Positions 32,671 through 43,802 of a stretch of 64,000 nt of DNA are shown here, in pieces; within the stretch, counting starts at the first letter, position 1; each line of letters starts with the position of its first letter. Origin of the DNA: Paralithodes platypus (Eukaryota; Arthropoda; Malacostraca; Decapoda; Lithodidae); NCBI GenBank assembly GCA_032716605.1, contig CM064509.1:51732136-51796135 (forward strand). The letters are read 5' to 3'. A program made the position numbers and the translations under genes. The notes under the pieces were generated by a model. It worked only from the letters and a program-made list of their open reading frames with translations. It did not search any database and was not told where the DNA came from.

Positions 32671-33119
32671 AGTGTAAGATACCGGAAGGAACATTGTCGT
32701 TTGTAGGTTAAGAAAGTGTTATTTTGTACGGGAACAAATTGTGAATAAAAACCTGTTTTGTTTACGACAGGCTGTCATCTATCCACTATGAATGTAGAAA
32801 TAATACAGCATTTTTTGTTTTTCAACTACAGAAGAAGTAGGCCTACCTATAAGCTAATGCAGTCAAAATTTGGATTTTGTTATATATATCCAGCCCGTGC
32901 TGGAAATTCCCTATTCCCTATTATTCTTTGTTTCTAACTTGTGAAATGTTATCAATCCACTAAAAATAAAGTAGGTGTGCAGTTTTCACATTACCAAAAA
33001 AAAATAAAAAATTATACGCAACTCAGCGACCTATAATTCTGCAAGTAGTATTGAATCTTAGGTAAAATCGGTTTATATACAATATATTCAGATAGATATT
33101 TATATATATACAGTATATA

Positions 33120-33158
<39 letters not shown>

Positions 33159-33172
33159 TTTAGCCAGGGAGG
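32671..33172. other. AT-rich stretch with TA microsatellite, no gene recognised
   Basis: No motif-bearing frame. TA/TG-poor simple repeats at about 33105-33155. Confidence 0.45.
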
Positions 33173-33720
33173 ATATTTTCTTTCAGGCAGGTGAGATTAA
33201 AATAATAGGCACAGTTTGCATTATTGAGTTTTTTATTGATACTCTCAATTTTTCGTACAGTTTTTCTGGTATTTTCAGGAAGTTGGTAAAGGAGGTTTGC
33301 AAAGGGTTCCGACGTTTCAATGGGCGCAGCCATCATTATCAAGGAGAAGTGAAGTTAGAAGGTGATAAGCCGAGTTTATATAGGCGATACAAGATCAAGA
33401 GAGGGTTTATTGTGCGCTAGCTGCACGCTGGTTGGCACGCTGTTAGCAACCAGCGTGCCAACCAGCGTGCAGCTAGCGCACAATAAACCCTCTCTTGATC
33501 TTGTATCGCCTATATACACTCGACTTATCACCTTCTAACTTCACTTCTCCTTGATAATGATGGCTGCGCCCATTGAAACGTCGGAACCCTTTGCAAACCT
33601 CCTTTACCAACTTCCTGAAAATACCAGAAAAACTGTACGAAAAATTGAGAGTATCAATAAAAAAACTCAATAAAGAAAACTATGCCTATTATTTTAATCA
33701 CACCTGCCTGAAAGAAAATA
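33173..33720. repeat. Giant palindrome, 270-bp arms with an 8-base loop
   Basis: 33173-33442 is the reverse complement of 33451-33720 with only scattered mismatches and a small indel or two. The loop is TTAGCAAC. Each arm contains ATAATGATGGCTGCGCCC followed by GAAACGTCGGAACC in the outward-reading orientation, a layout that recalls the ends of Penelope-like elements, though I see no RT. Long AT runs flank both sides (33125-33154, 33735-33762). Confidence 0.9.
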
Positions 33721-33724
33721 TATA

Positions 33725-33734
<10 letters not shown>

Positions 33735-33761
<27 letters not shown>

Positions 33762-33782
33762 ATTCATTTTCTTTAGCTAAAG

Positions 33783-33842
<60 letters not shown>
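33735..33842. repeat. (TA)n microsatellites
   Basis: Two TA runs (33735-33755 and 33785-33842) separated by about 25 bp. Confidence 0.95.
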
Positions 33843-33846
<4 letters not shown>

Positions 33847-34059
33847 GATGGAACGAATGTCAATTTTCCATATTTGCGAATGCGAATTTTTAGTTGTAAA
33901 ATTCGCGAAAGCGAATGCGAATTGCGAATATTTCAATCCTTATTCCATCCTTCAATAAATTAGTCAATATCTGGTACTAAATAACGAAATCAGTGAATAA
34001 ATATGATGGAATATTCTTTATTGACATACTATTACATTGGATATGTATGAAATGGTAAT

Positions 34060-34163
34060 AATGTGAATTTCGGTGTGAGTATCCTGGGTTCGAGTCCTTG
34101 GAGTGCCACATGTATTTGTTGATAACATTAATTGAGTTTAGAAGTAAAGTTGGTTGGTGAAAA
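34060..34163 (+). repeat. Direct repeat inside the hAT-like element, copy 1
   Basis: About 100 bp matching 34597-34695, both containing GGTTCGAGTCCTTGGAGTG, which looks like a tRNA B-box. The second copy is preceded by TGGCGCAATGCATAA, a possible A-box, so the repeat may be a short tRNA-derived SINE or a duplicated piece of one. Confidence 0.6.
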
Positions 34164-34287
34164 AATATGAATTCATTCTGGTTCAGGAGCAATTTATAGC
34201 AAGGCCTTCCCTATGGTTAAGTGCCCAATTAATTACTCCTTCCATTCGTCTATACATTAAGCTACTATAGCACAGTTGGAATGTATG

Positions 34288-34501
34288 TACGGTCGCGCTA
34301 ATAAGTCATTCCCACCTGTCATATCGTTTGGCTTGCTCTGTGCTGTATTAATGTCTGTCAAATGTTGAATAGGGAGGGTAAGTTTAGGAACATGTTTGTA
34401 TATTTCACTCGATATGAAGAAATGAAACTTAGATATTGGGGATACCAATTATTGATCAAAACATACTTGGTGCCGAGATATCACTTATTAGCGCGACTGT
34501 A
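34288..34501. mobile_element. 214-bp Tc1/mariner-like MITE
   Basis: Inverted ends TACGGTCGCGCTAATAAGT and TACAGTCGCGCTAATAAGT (one mismatch), each beginning with TA. A TA target and a TACAGT-type end are characteristic of Tc1/mariner. No ORF. It is nested in the hAT-like element. Confidence 0.72.
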
Positions 34502-34596
34502 CATGCTCAGATTAATATGCAGGTTTCGAAACTGTATAATAAATCGTAGGCTGTGCATAATTCTGAAACTGTCTTGATGGCGCAATGCATAAATGC

Positions 34597-34695
34597 GTAG
34601 AATTTCGGTGTGAATATCTTAGGTTCGAGTCCTTGGAGTGCTACATGTATTTGTTGATTTAATTAATTGAGTTTAGAAGTAAAGTTGGTTGGAGA
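34597..34695 (+). repeat. Direct repeat inside the hAT-like element, copy 2
   Basis: Partner of 34060-34163 with about 10% differences. Confidence 0.6.
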
Positions 34696-35029
34696 AATAA
34701 TTATATTAACTATTAAATAAAGTTAAGTGGCAACACTGCTCAGTCCTCCTTCAGTCCATGCTAGCGGCCACAACGCACATCTACACTTGTATTTATTCTT
34801 TTGTGATAACATTAAAATTTAATATTGTATATTTTTTTTATTTTCCATTGGTTTCGTGAAAATATTCCCATATTCGCAGATAGCTATGAATGGAAATGCG
34901 GGTGTGAATATGAATGTGAATATTGAAAAACATAGCGAATATTCGCACATTCGAATGCGGAAGCGAATATTCGGTCCATCTCTAATTACATATATCACAA
35001 ATATACATAAGCTATTAAATATTTTTATA

Positions 35030-35098
35030 CTCACAGCCAGACTTGAACCACCGACAGGCAGAACAAGTGCCCATACTTTAATCTACTATACCACGGCG
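35030..35098 (-). mobile_element. tRNA-like sequence, probable SINE head
   Basis: On the minus strand, TGGTATAGTAG fits an A-box and GGTTCAAGTCT a B-box, about 35 bp apart. The flanks do not form a clean acceptor stem, so a working tRNA gene is unlikely. Confidence 0.45.
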
Positions 35099-35142
35099 TG
35101 ATAGGGATACTTGTGTGCAGTGCATTAAAGCATGGACACTTG

Positions 35143-35577
35143 TCCTGACTGTTGGTGGTTCATGTCCGCCTGGGAGGTATATACTGTATATATAATTACA
35201 TATATGATCACATTGAATCTTAACCATTGGAATATTTATCTATAATAAGTTCAGCGTAACACTATTTTGTAGTATTTTGAATATGGTGTGATTCAAATTT
35301 AAAATATATATAAGAAAGAAATAGTGACCATAATATGTGACCTTTACCATTCACCTTGACCTTTGAATAACAAAAACACAAAATTTGGACAATCGTTGCA
35401 TTGACCAACCAAATTTGCCAGCAAAATTGGGTGACGATACGTAACCCGTTCAGTACAGTTCTGTCGGTTTCATTTCATACTGGATACTAAGACGATTTTA
35501 TTTAGTTTATGAAAGGCCTCCATAAAATTAGCAGCCTTTCAACTATCTTAACCCTTTTTACTACCACAGTGCTCCCA
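35143..35577. repeat. Second copy of the TGACCTT repeat, 5' part only
   Basis: Matches 1600-2040 closely (edge TGTTGGTGGTTCATGTCC, then the same unique sequence to TTTTTACTACCACAG). The copy stops before the dense TGACCTT body. Confidence 0.88.
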
Positions 35578-36860
35578 GCAACGCAATTGCGGTCAGTCGC
35601 GGACCTTCCTTAAATAAACTCAATGCCATAATGGTATAACTATTCACATCATATAGTGAAATAGCAGACCAATTGTCTTCAACATTTATCATTACAAGCA
35701 CCAACACTCTGGGGAACGAAGTAGTTGGAGGAATGTGTATTGGTTGGTATAAGCATGTGTTTTTGTGTAAAATGTATATTTATGTGTATAATTATAGGTA
35801 ATTCCTATTCAACTCCCAAAGCACATGCACTAAACCCTTTCAGAGATGCCCTTCTAAAGGGAAGATATACGCCCAGGCGGCTATTTTCCCGCTAATTTCG
35901 CTCAAAATACGTCACCCTAGTTCCATATCTGTAGCTTTGAGTGAATTGGAATGCACTTAGGTCAATCTCTCCCTATGACAGTCACCACCCCGCCCCTACC
36001 TCTTTCCACCTCCTGGGAAAATCGATAAATACTAAATATGCGTTTTTATTGTCCACTACCACTCTCAATAACTCGATGACTTATACAGTCATTGCATCAT
36101 GTTTTTTTCTTTACAAGACAGTATGGGATGTTGAAATTAAGATGAAATTAACCTCATATTCGTACCTGGTGCATAGCTGTTACAATTACATGGAGAAGTA
36201 GCCCTGTTTTTATTGATGTTCAGCTTCTAAACCACCTCTTCATTCTACACATATCCTCCTACAGCGCGACGGGCTCTGCCGCCCATATAGTCGTGTTATA
36301 GGAAGATGGACTGTAGGCTACATGAAAATGGTCTTCACGAATGTGCTAATGTTATTTCAATGGTATTAAGATACACATTACTTTAGTCTGCCCGCATAAT
36401 AATGAAGTTCGTTTTCCTTCTTTAGCCCGATTCTAAATATTATGACCACGAGGAACAGTAATTATATATATATATATGAAAATCACTAGAATACAAGGTT
36501 TCACGATGGATGATGTTGTAAGCAGTAACTTCCTGCTATCAAATATATTTAATTACATTGATACGAGAATGTTCAACTGTAATACTAAAAATATTAGATA
36601 GGTAAAGTCAAAGATAGTATGTGTGTAGTGTCTTCCTGAAAGGCAAATAAAGTGTCACAAGGATGGACAATAAAGAAGAGAATACACAATGTTAATTTTG
36701 TTTCACTGACTTTTCGGGTGTAGGAGGGAGACTTAACGATTTTTCACTTTCAGTAGGTATTGGGGACTTATGTTTTATCATCTGAATAGGGTTTTTACTG
36801 GACGGCCTCAAACTAAATCCTTTAAGAGTCGTATAGGGGATTATCTGCTTCCTTTCGCTG
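35578..36860. other. No gene recognised
   Basis: Mixed-composition sequence with only short frames. A 50-bp segment at 36799-36850 (TCCTTTAAGAGTCGTA core) is repeated at 37301-37352 on the other side of a MITE. Confidence 0.4.
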
Positions 36861-36864
36861 TTAA

Positions 36865-37287
36865 CTCAATGACTGCGGGCTGTTATATAAAAAAATACGG
36901 ACATCACTGCGGCACTTGTTATATAACATATGCTGAATATCGGCCTAGTAGAAGGCCTGGGAGGCAAGGGAGTGAGTCAAAGCAGCGTGGGTTCGCCCCA
37001 TCCATCGCCAAACGTGTTTGGGTGAAGACTAGCGTACCTGGGAGACATCTCCAGCTCCTCTATAGATTTAGCGCCTCCTTTGCAATATTGTTGAATGGCA
37101 ACCAGTGGTCGTACAGACATAATTCAGGTGTCATTGGAAAGATCTATTCCTTTACTTTAAGGGGTATATCATTAATATATGTTCTAGCTCTTGTTTATGA
37201 ATGAAAATGTGCAGGGAATGAAGGTAACTTTTACTCCAAAACCCCTGTATTGCACAGTGGTGACCGAGCAATTGTCATATGATTGCG
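36865..37287 (+). mobile_element. TTAA MITE, divergent relative of the 480-bp family (E4)
   Basis: TTAA at 36861-36864 and 37288-37291. Shares the block around GTGTCATTGGAAAG and the paired GCGG...ATATAA layout at its left end with E1-E3, but is shorter (423 bp) and diverged. Confidence 0.6.
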
Positions 37288-37744
37288 TTAATCTTCTTAG
37301 ACGGTCTCACACCTCATCCTTTAAGAGTTGTAGAGGTGATTCTCTTCTTAGATATCAGTCTCAAACATGGCTGGTGAGCATCAAGCCTGAAGGTGTGCCA
37401 GTCTCGAATGTGGCTTGGGAGCTTCAGGCATCCCAATTTTGTTCCAGTCTCGAACTTGGCTGCAACCAAAAAGTAGTGGATATTGTTATGATATTCCTGT
37501 CTGATCGCCTATTATAGTGTACATTTTGTCTGCGTTGCCTTGTTTGATGATGTTGAGTATAAGAAGGGCTTTCTCTGGCTACTGTTTTGTGGAAGGTGGT
37601 GCGGAGGCTGTTTCATGCGGGAAAGGTGCTCTGGGTCTCTGTCATTGTGGTGTTTATAACCTTCTGGCACGGTTGCTGAGGTGGTGGTGACAGAGGCTAA
37701 ATTTAATGTTGGCATTACACAAACATTTGGAGACCCACATCTCA

Positions 37745-38115
37745 ATGGACATGAGGTGGACCATGCACATTAGCAGCATCATAGCAAAGGCTAACAAGGC
37801 CTAGTTTGGTCTTCCTGCGCAGGAATCTCACAAAGAGTAACGCAAACATCAAAATTCAAGCATTTATGATACTTGTTCGGTCACATTTACAATACTGCAA
37901 CACCGTCTGAGATCCACACACTCACAATAATATCAATACACTAGAGGCCACACAAAAAAAAGTTGCAAGATCAGACGTGATTACAGACACACTACATTAT
38001 GTCCCTCTGTTCAAACAACAAATTAGGCTAGACCCACTTGCAACAAAAAGATAAATACACAAACAACAAATGATACTTACAATCACAAACAACTTACTAG
38101 ACACAGACAATAATA
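37745..38115 (+). pseudogene. Non-LTR RT C-terminal fragment
   Basis: Frame-shifted remnant of the thumb and C-terminal region of a jockey/CR1-type RT: segments such as WTMHISSIIAKANKA and HLQYCNTVWDPHTHN can be read in different frames. It carries several stops. The RTE-type LINE at 38123 inserted at its right end. Confidence 0.65.
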
Positions 38116-38122
38116 TATATTT

Positions 38123-41100
38123 CTATCTATCTATCTATCTATTGCCTGACGCCGTGATCCCCGAAGGGGTGGCCACGAACGAACCGCCCCCATGCACCTC
38201 TGTCCCCAGTCAGTCGACGCCCCTCCCCCCAACCAGCACCGCCTTCGTTCATGTACTTCCTCACTCCATCCTTCCACCTCATATTCGGTCTACCTCTCCC
38301 CCTCTGTCCCTCCACCTCGCTCTCATACACCCTCTTAGTCATTCTCTCGCTTTCCATACGTTCCATATGGCCGAACCATCTCAAGTTGTTCCTTTTCACA
38401 CTATCCAGCACATCTACCTCCACACCACACCTCCTTCTTACTTCCTCATTAGTCTGTCTATCCCTCCATGTAACTCCGCATGCACTCCTTAAGTAATTCA
38501 TTTCCACTGCTCTCACTCTTGGTCTGAGTCTCTCAACCAACGTCCATGCTTCGCTTCCGTAAGTCAGTGTCGGGATTACCACACTGTCATGCAAGGACTT
38601 CTTCACTTCCATACTGACCACCCTATTTCTTGTTACTGCTTTTAGCGTTCCTACAACCCTCTTCCCCTGTTGTACCCTCTCCCGCACCTCTTCATCCATA
38701 GTCCCATCTTTACTCAACACACTGCCCAGATACTTAAAAGAGTTGACGATCTCCATAGCCTGACCGTTCAGCTTCACCTCACACTCTGTGACTTCACCCC
38801 TTTCGAAGACCATAACCTTGCTCTTCCCCGTATTTACCTTCAAATTCCGTTTTTCGCACACTGTTCCAAACTCATTTACCAGACCCTGCAACTCCCATTC
38901 ATTATCACTCATCAGAACTGTATCATCCGCAAACAGCAGTATAGGTAGCTTCCACTCAATTCCCTCCCTTTTCAGCGATACACCAACATCCACTGCTCTT
39001 GATAGTATTTCTTTCATAACTCCATCCATATATACAGTAAACAACCACGGGGACATCACACACCCCTGTTTCAAACCAACATACAGGTCAAAGAACTCAC
39101 TCTGCTCACTCTCCACACGTACTGCCGCCTTTGCACCCTCATACATGCTCTTCACTGCTTTCAGCAACTTGCCCTCTACTCCGTATATTCTAAGTACTTT
39201 CCACAAACCTTCTCTATCCACTCTGTCATAGGCCTTCTCCAAGTCCATAAAGGCAACATACACCTTTTGTTTCTTCTCCAGATACTTCTCCACAACACAA
39301 TTCAGGGTAAAAATCTGATCTACACATCCTCTTCCCTTCCTAAAACCTCCCTGCTCGTCGCCTATCCATTTCTCCGTTCTCACTCACTCTCTCTCAATCA
39401 CTACCCTACTGTATACCTTCCCTACTACGCTTAGAAGACATATTCCTCGGTGGTTACCACACACTCCTCTTTCCCCTTTGCCCTTATATAGGGGGACTAT
39501 TATGCCAGTCTTCCAGTCATCGGGTGCACTCCCCTTCTCCCATGCTAGTTTGCACATTTTCCATACCCATTCTATCACTATCTCACCACCATACCTCAAC
39601 ATTTCCCCACACACTCCATCTGTTCCTGGTGCTTTCCCCAACTTCACTCTTTTCATGGCTTCCCACACTTCTGACCTCCTGATCCCCACCTCCTCCTCCA
39701 CTACTTCTCTTCTTCTCCCTCCCATACCATATCCAGCTATGTTTGCTGGCTCTTCATTCCTTTCATTTAGCAACTCACTGAAGTACTCCCTCCATCTTTC
39801 GACTCTCTCTTGCTTCTCGGCTAGCATTCTCCCATTCTTATCTTTCACACCCTTACTGTTTCCCTTGCTACCTTCCCTAACTTTCTTGACTTCTTTCCAG
39901 AACAGTTTCTTACTCTCCCTCCATTTTACACTCAGATTCCTTCCAAATTCCTCATCTACTCTTCTCTTACTTTCCTTCACTACTCTCTTCACCACCCTCT
40001 TACTCTCCACGTACCTCGCTCGTTTCTGTCTCTCGGAATCTTCATTCCCTCTGCTACCCAACCACTCTCTATATACTTTCTTCTTTTCTTCCACAGCTAT
40101 TCGTACCTCTTCTGTCCACCATGCTGTACCTTTCACTCCCCTCCCTCTTCTCCTCACTCCACACACCTCCTCACATGCTGCACAGATCTCATCCTTAAAC
40201 ACCTTGCTCATCTCCTCCACTTCCTCCATAACTTCCAGGTCGAACCCACCTAGTCGTCTTTCCACTGCTCTCCTGTACTCCTCCCTGATTTCCTCCTCCT
40301 GCAACCTCTCCACCTTCCTCACCATTCCACCCTCCTCTCGCCTCCCTCCCGCTCTCCTCACCCACTTCTTTTGTATCCTAACCTTAGCTACCATTACATA
40401 ATGATCAGACAGACCCCCTCCAATACCCCTATACACCCTAGCATCCATCACAGATTTCTTCATTCGTTCATCCACACATACATAATCAATCAATGACTTT
40501 CGTTCCACCACTGTCTTATCCTTCATCGTCAACATCCGTTTCCACGTGTACCTGTGGATCATTCTGTGTCGGAAGAAGGTGTTGGCTATCCACAGCCTCC
40601 TCCCCACACATACGTCCACAAGTGCACTACCATTCCCATTCACCTCTGATGGTACCCCCCACCCTCCCACCACTCCCTCAACTTTCCTATCACCCACCTT
40701 ACCATTCATATCCCCAATCAGAAATATTCTTTCGTTCTTGTCAAACTTCTCCAGGCACGCCTCCACATTCATCCAGAACTCCTCTTTCTTTCTTTCAAGT
40801 ATATCCTCTGTCGGGGCATACACGCATACAATCACCCACGTTTGTATTCCTACTTTCATTCTCACCCACACAATCCTTGAACCCACAGACCCATACCCTC
40901 TTACACATTCCTTCCATTTGCTACTTACAAACAAACATGCACCTTCTCTCGCTGTTCCTTCACTCACTCCAGCACACACACCCATTCCACACTCCCACTC
41001 TCTCACATCTGAACCTTTCCATTTGGTCTCTGTCATTCCACATACATCCAGCCTGGCATTCACTAACACTTCCAGAACCTCTCTCTCTTTTGTGCCATCA

Positions 41101-41340
41101 TTCATGCCACTAACATTCCACGTAGCCATTCTCAGAATGTCCGAAGGCATGTCCTTAGTCGGTCGTGGTTCGTCAACGTTGGTTCCGTCCGCATCCGAGG
41201 CTGTTCGTTCGTTTTTCCTTGCTTCGATATTTTTTCCGGGTGGGGGTCGCAAGCCCACCGACCCAACCTCTTTAGTCGCCTCTTACGACACGCAGAAGGC
41301 ACGTGGGGCATATTCTATTCCCTAACCCCCAGGGGGGATG
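38123..41340 (-). mobile_element. RTE-type LINE, nearly full length, 7-bp target duplication
   Basis: TATATTT flanks both ends (38116-38122 and 41341-41347). The element reads on the minus strand: short 5' UTR from 41340, one long endonuclease-RT frame, and a (TAGA)n tail at 38123-38142. A short 3' end made of a microsatellite instead of poly-A is typical of RTE-clade elements. Confidence 0.88.
38139..41258 (-). pseudogene. RTE-type endonuclease-reverse transcriptase, one internal UGA
   Basis: A frame of 1,040 codons with a single stop (TGA 39386-39384). N-terminal apurinic-type endonuclease: RMATWNVSGMND, ETKWKG, VYAPTED, LIGDMNGKVGD and SDHYVM (about 41130-40390); it nicks the target DNA. 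A long Lys/Arg/Glu-rich linker follows. RT blocks: GKAPGTDGV (about 39630), GNHRGICLLS (about 39450), MDLEKAYDRVD (about 39245), LKQGCVMSPWLF (about 39085), catalytic FADDT (38934-38920) and FKYLGSVLS. The C-terminal region has WFGHMER and a basic tail. The start is taken at ATG 41258. The stop codon TAG (38141-38139) is formed by the first unit of the tail. Only the UGA prevents a full protein, so the copy is young. Confidence 0.9.
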
Positions 41341-42774
41341 TATATTTACATCCTACAAATATACAATTTACAAGACGCAGCCAAATCAGCTTCATCATCA
41401 TCTCCGATGCCTTGTTTTCCCCTGGGAAACCCCCGCTAAAGGATGGCCATGACAGAAACGTCTCCAGGCTACTTTGTCAAGACATGCTCCTTTGCCCGTG
41501 CCATAATGCTCTTTCCACTGTGTGGAAGTTTTTCCTCAATATATTTTTCCACTTTTTTTTTTCCATACCATACTGTAGGTGGTCTTCCACTACTAGCTGT
41601 TCCACTCACCTGACTCCCATATATCTTTCTTGGCATTCTGTCTTCATCCATTCTCTGAACATAACCATACCACCTCAAAGTACTTCTTTTTATCCACACA
41701 ACCACACCACAATCAATGCCCAAAGCTTGCTCTTCCATTCCAAAGGACTCATACACTTCCCTATTACTTGGCCCATCTAACCTATTCACGCCAGCTGCCA
41801 TTCTGAAAAAGCTCATATCCACAGCTCTCAGTTTGGAGAGGTCCTCTCGTCACTTGCTGTCCATGTCTCACTTCGATATGAGAGCAGCACACTGTTTCTC
41901 AGTGACTTTTCACTTCTTGGCTAACCATTCTTCCTTTCAGCCTACTATCAAGTTCTCCAATTACCTTTCACCCATGCATTTTTCTCTCTTTTATCTCACT
42001 CTCCATTTTACCATATTTGCACAATACAGCTCCCAAGTACTTGAAACTTTCAACCTCTTCCAATTCTTCCTTTCTCATTATTATTTTACAACTTTTCTCA
42101 TGTTCTTTCTTAATTCTATATTTGCCTTCAAATCTATGGTTTCATGCATTCTTCTCTCAAACACCATTACCTTACATTGACCTTTAACTTCCTCTTTTCG
42201 CATACCCTGTCAAAGTCTGTGATCACTCTCTGAAGTTCTTCCACATTTTCCACCAACAGGACTGCATCGTCCGCATATAGGCATCTTCAAATCTTCCACT
42301 CTCTTCCCTCTGATTCCAGCCTAGTTCCTATACCCATTGATCCCGCCCTACATTCTCTTATCACTCCATCCATGTATATATTGAACAACCAAGGTGACAT
42401 GACACATCCCTGTCTTACTCCTACATTGAACTCAAAACTCTCACTTTACTAATCTCCTACCTTCACATTAGCCATTGCATGCCTATAAAGATTTTACTAC
42501 CATTAGCAACGTTCCTCCCACACCATATACTGTTAGCACATCCCACAGACCCTCCCAATCTACTTTGTCGTAGGTTTTTTTTCAAATCCATGAATGCTGC
42601 ATAGAGTTTTCTGTTCTAGGCCAGATACTTATCTACCAACAAACGCATTGAGGCAATCTGGTCAACGCAGCCCTTGCCCTTTCTGAAACCTCCCTGCTCC
42701 TTGCCTATTTTGTCATCCGTTATCTTCTGCAGTTTCTCTCTGTTACTACTCTTGCATATACCTTTCCAGGTATA

Positions 42775-43274
42775 CCAGGTGTGGTGGAGTGGTCATGCCA
42801 CTGGATTGGTAATCCAATGGACCCGGGTTCAAATCCCGATATGTCAATGGGAAGATATTATTGGGATTGAATTTGTGCTGTACCTAGCTAGTATCAGTGC
42901 ATTACCACAAAGCCCACCGAAATGCCAAAAAAATACCCTCATTGTTCCCTGATTAAATAACACTGTATGAATATTCCCATATTCAAAATATGTTACAGGG
43001 GGACAATGCCTAGTGAGTTCACTGCTCAATAGGTGGCGTTCTGAGAGTGAGGGTCTGAGTCTGGAGGGTGAGACGGTGAAGCACCTGAGCGAAGCAACCG
43101 GCCGCTTCAGTGATGGAGCTGTTTCGAGCCATGATGGTTGCTTCACATGTCTCACTCCCCAGACTGGAACAAGACCTCACGGGCTTCACCGTGTTGAGCG
43201 GTGGAATGTACAGGCTCTCAGCCTATGCCCGAGAGGGAGTAGTTGGAATATAGAAAAAAAAAAAAAAAAAAAAA
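42775..43274 (+). mobile_element. tRNA-derived SINE with A tail, about 500 bp
   Basis: The head (42776-42846) has an A-box-like TGGTGGAGTGG and a B-box GGGTTCAAATCC. The body matches 32247-32670 in reverse. The tail is 21 A ending at 43274. The target duplication is AGGTAT(A/G): 42768-42774 and 43275-43281. It splits the second RTE-type LINE. Confidence 0.87.
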
Positions 43275-43738
43275 AGGTATGCTAAGCAAGCTAATTCCCC
43301 TTTAACTCTCACACTCCTCTTTACTACCCTTTCCTTTGTACAAGGGTACTATCACTGCTTTCCTCCTGTCCTCTGGTACACGTTCCTTTTCCCATGTTAA
43401 TTTACATAACCTATGCATTATGTCTACAGCTTCTTCTCCCCCATATCTCAGCATTTCACCTGGGATGTTATATCTACTCCAGCAGCTTTGCCCATTTTAA
43501 GTTTATTGATTGCTTCTTTTACTTCTTCTCTGCTTATATGCCTTTCATCAACCCTGTTTATTCTACCTCTCTCCATTCCCATGGATTAGATCTTTGCATT
43601 CCCCCTACTCATTACAGCTAAACTACTAAAATTATCTTTCTACACATCCACCACACCGTCACCCTCCACCGCTTCCCCATGCATGTCCCTCATTCTACCA
43701 CCTGAGACACTCTCGGTCTTCTTCCCTCTGGCTTCTTT

Positions 43739-43802
43739 CACAGCTCTGTAGTATGCTTTCACAGCTCTGTAGTATGCTTTCACAGCTCTGTAGTATGCTT
43801 TC
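43739..43802 (-). repeat. In-frame 21-bp triplication in a LINE coding sequence
   Basis: Three copies of a 21-bp unit (CACAGCTCTGTAGTATGCTTT) give three successive KAYYRAV heptapeptides in the RTE-type linker. Confidence 0.95.

Larger units (their letters stand above)
33843..34984. mobile_element. hAT-like non-autonomous element, TAGAGATGG ends
   Basis: Ends are TAGAGATGGAACGAAT and, inverted, TAGAGATGGACCGAAT. Subterminal repeats of GCGAAT/ATTCGC follow on both sides. Such ends resemble hAT elements. No transposase frame is present and no clear 8-bp duplication can be read because the left flank is a TA run. A nested MITE and a direct repeat lie inside. Confidence 0.7.

Noticed and set aside
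33573..33776. Protein-coding gene in the palindrome
   Set aside because: The same short frame appears in both arms and has no motif; it follows from the inverted duplication.
33694..33936. Minus-strand frame rich in IYIYIY
   Set aside because: Translation of TA microsatellites; not a protein.
39478..41325. Long plus-strand frames (up to 307 codons)
   Set aside because: They are antisense shadows of the RTE-type LINE; Ser/Pro/Leu-rich with no motif.
42776..42846. tRNA gene
   Set aside because: Head of a SINE with A tail and target duplication; not an independent tRNA.
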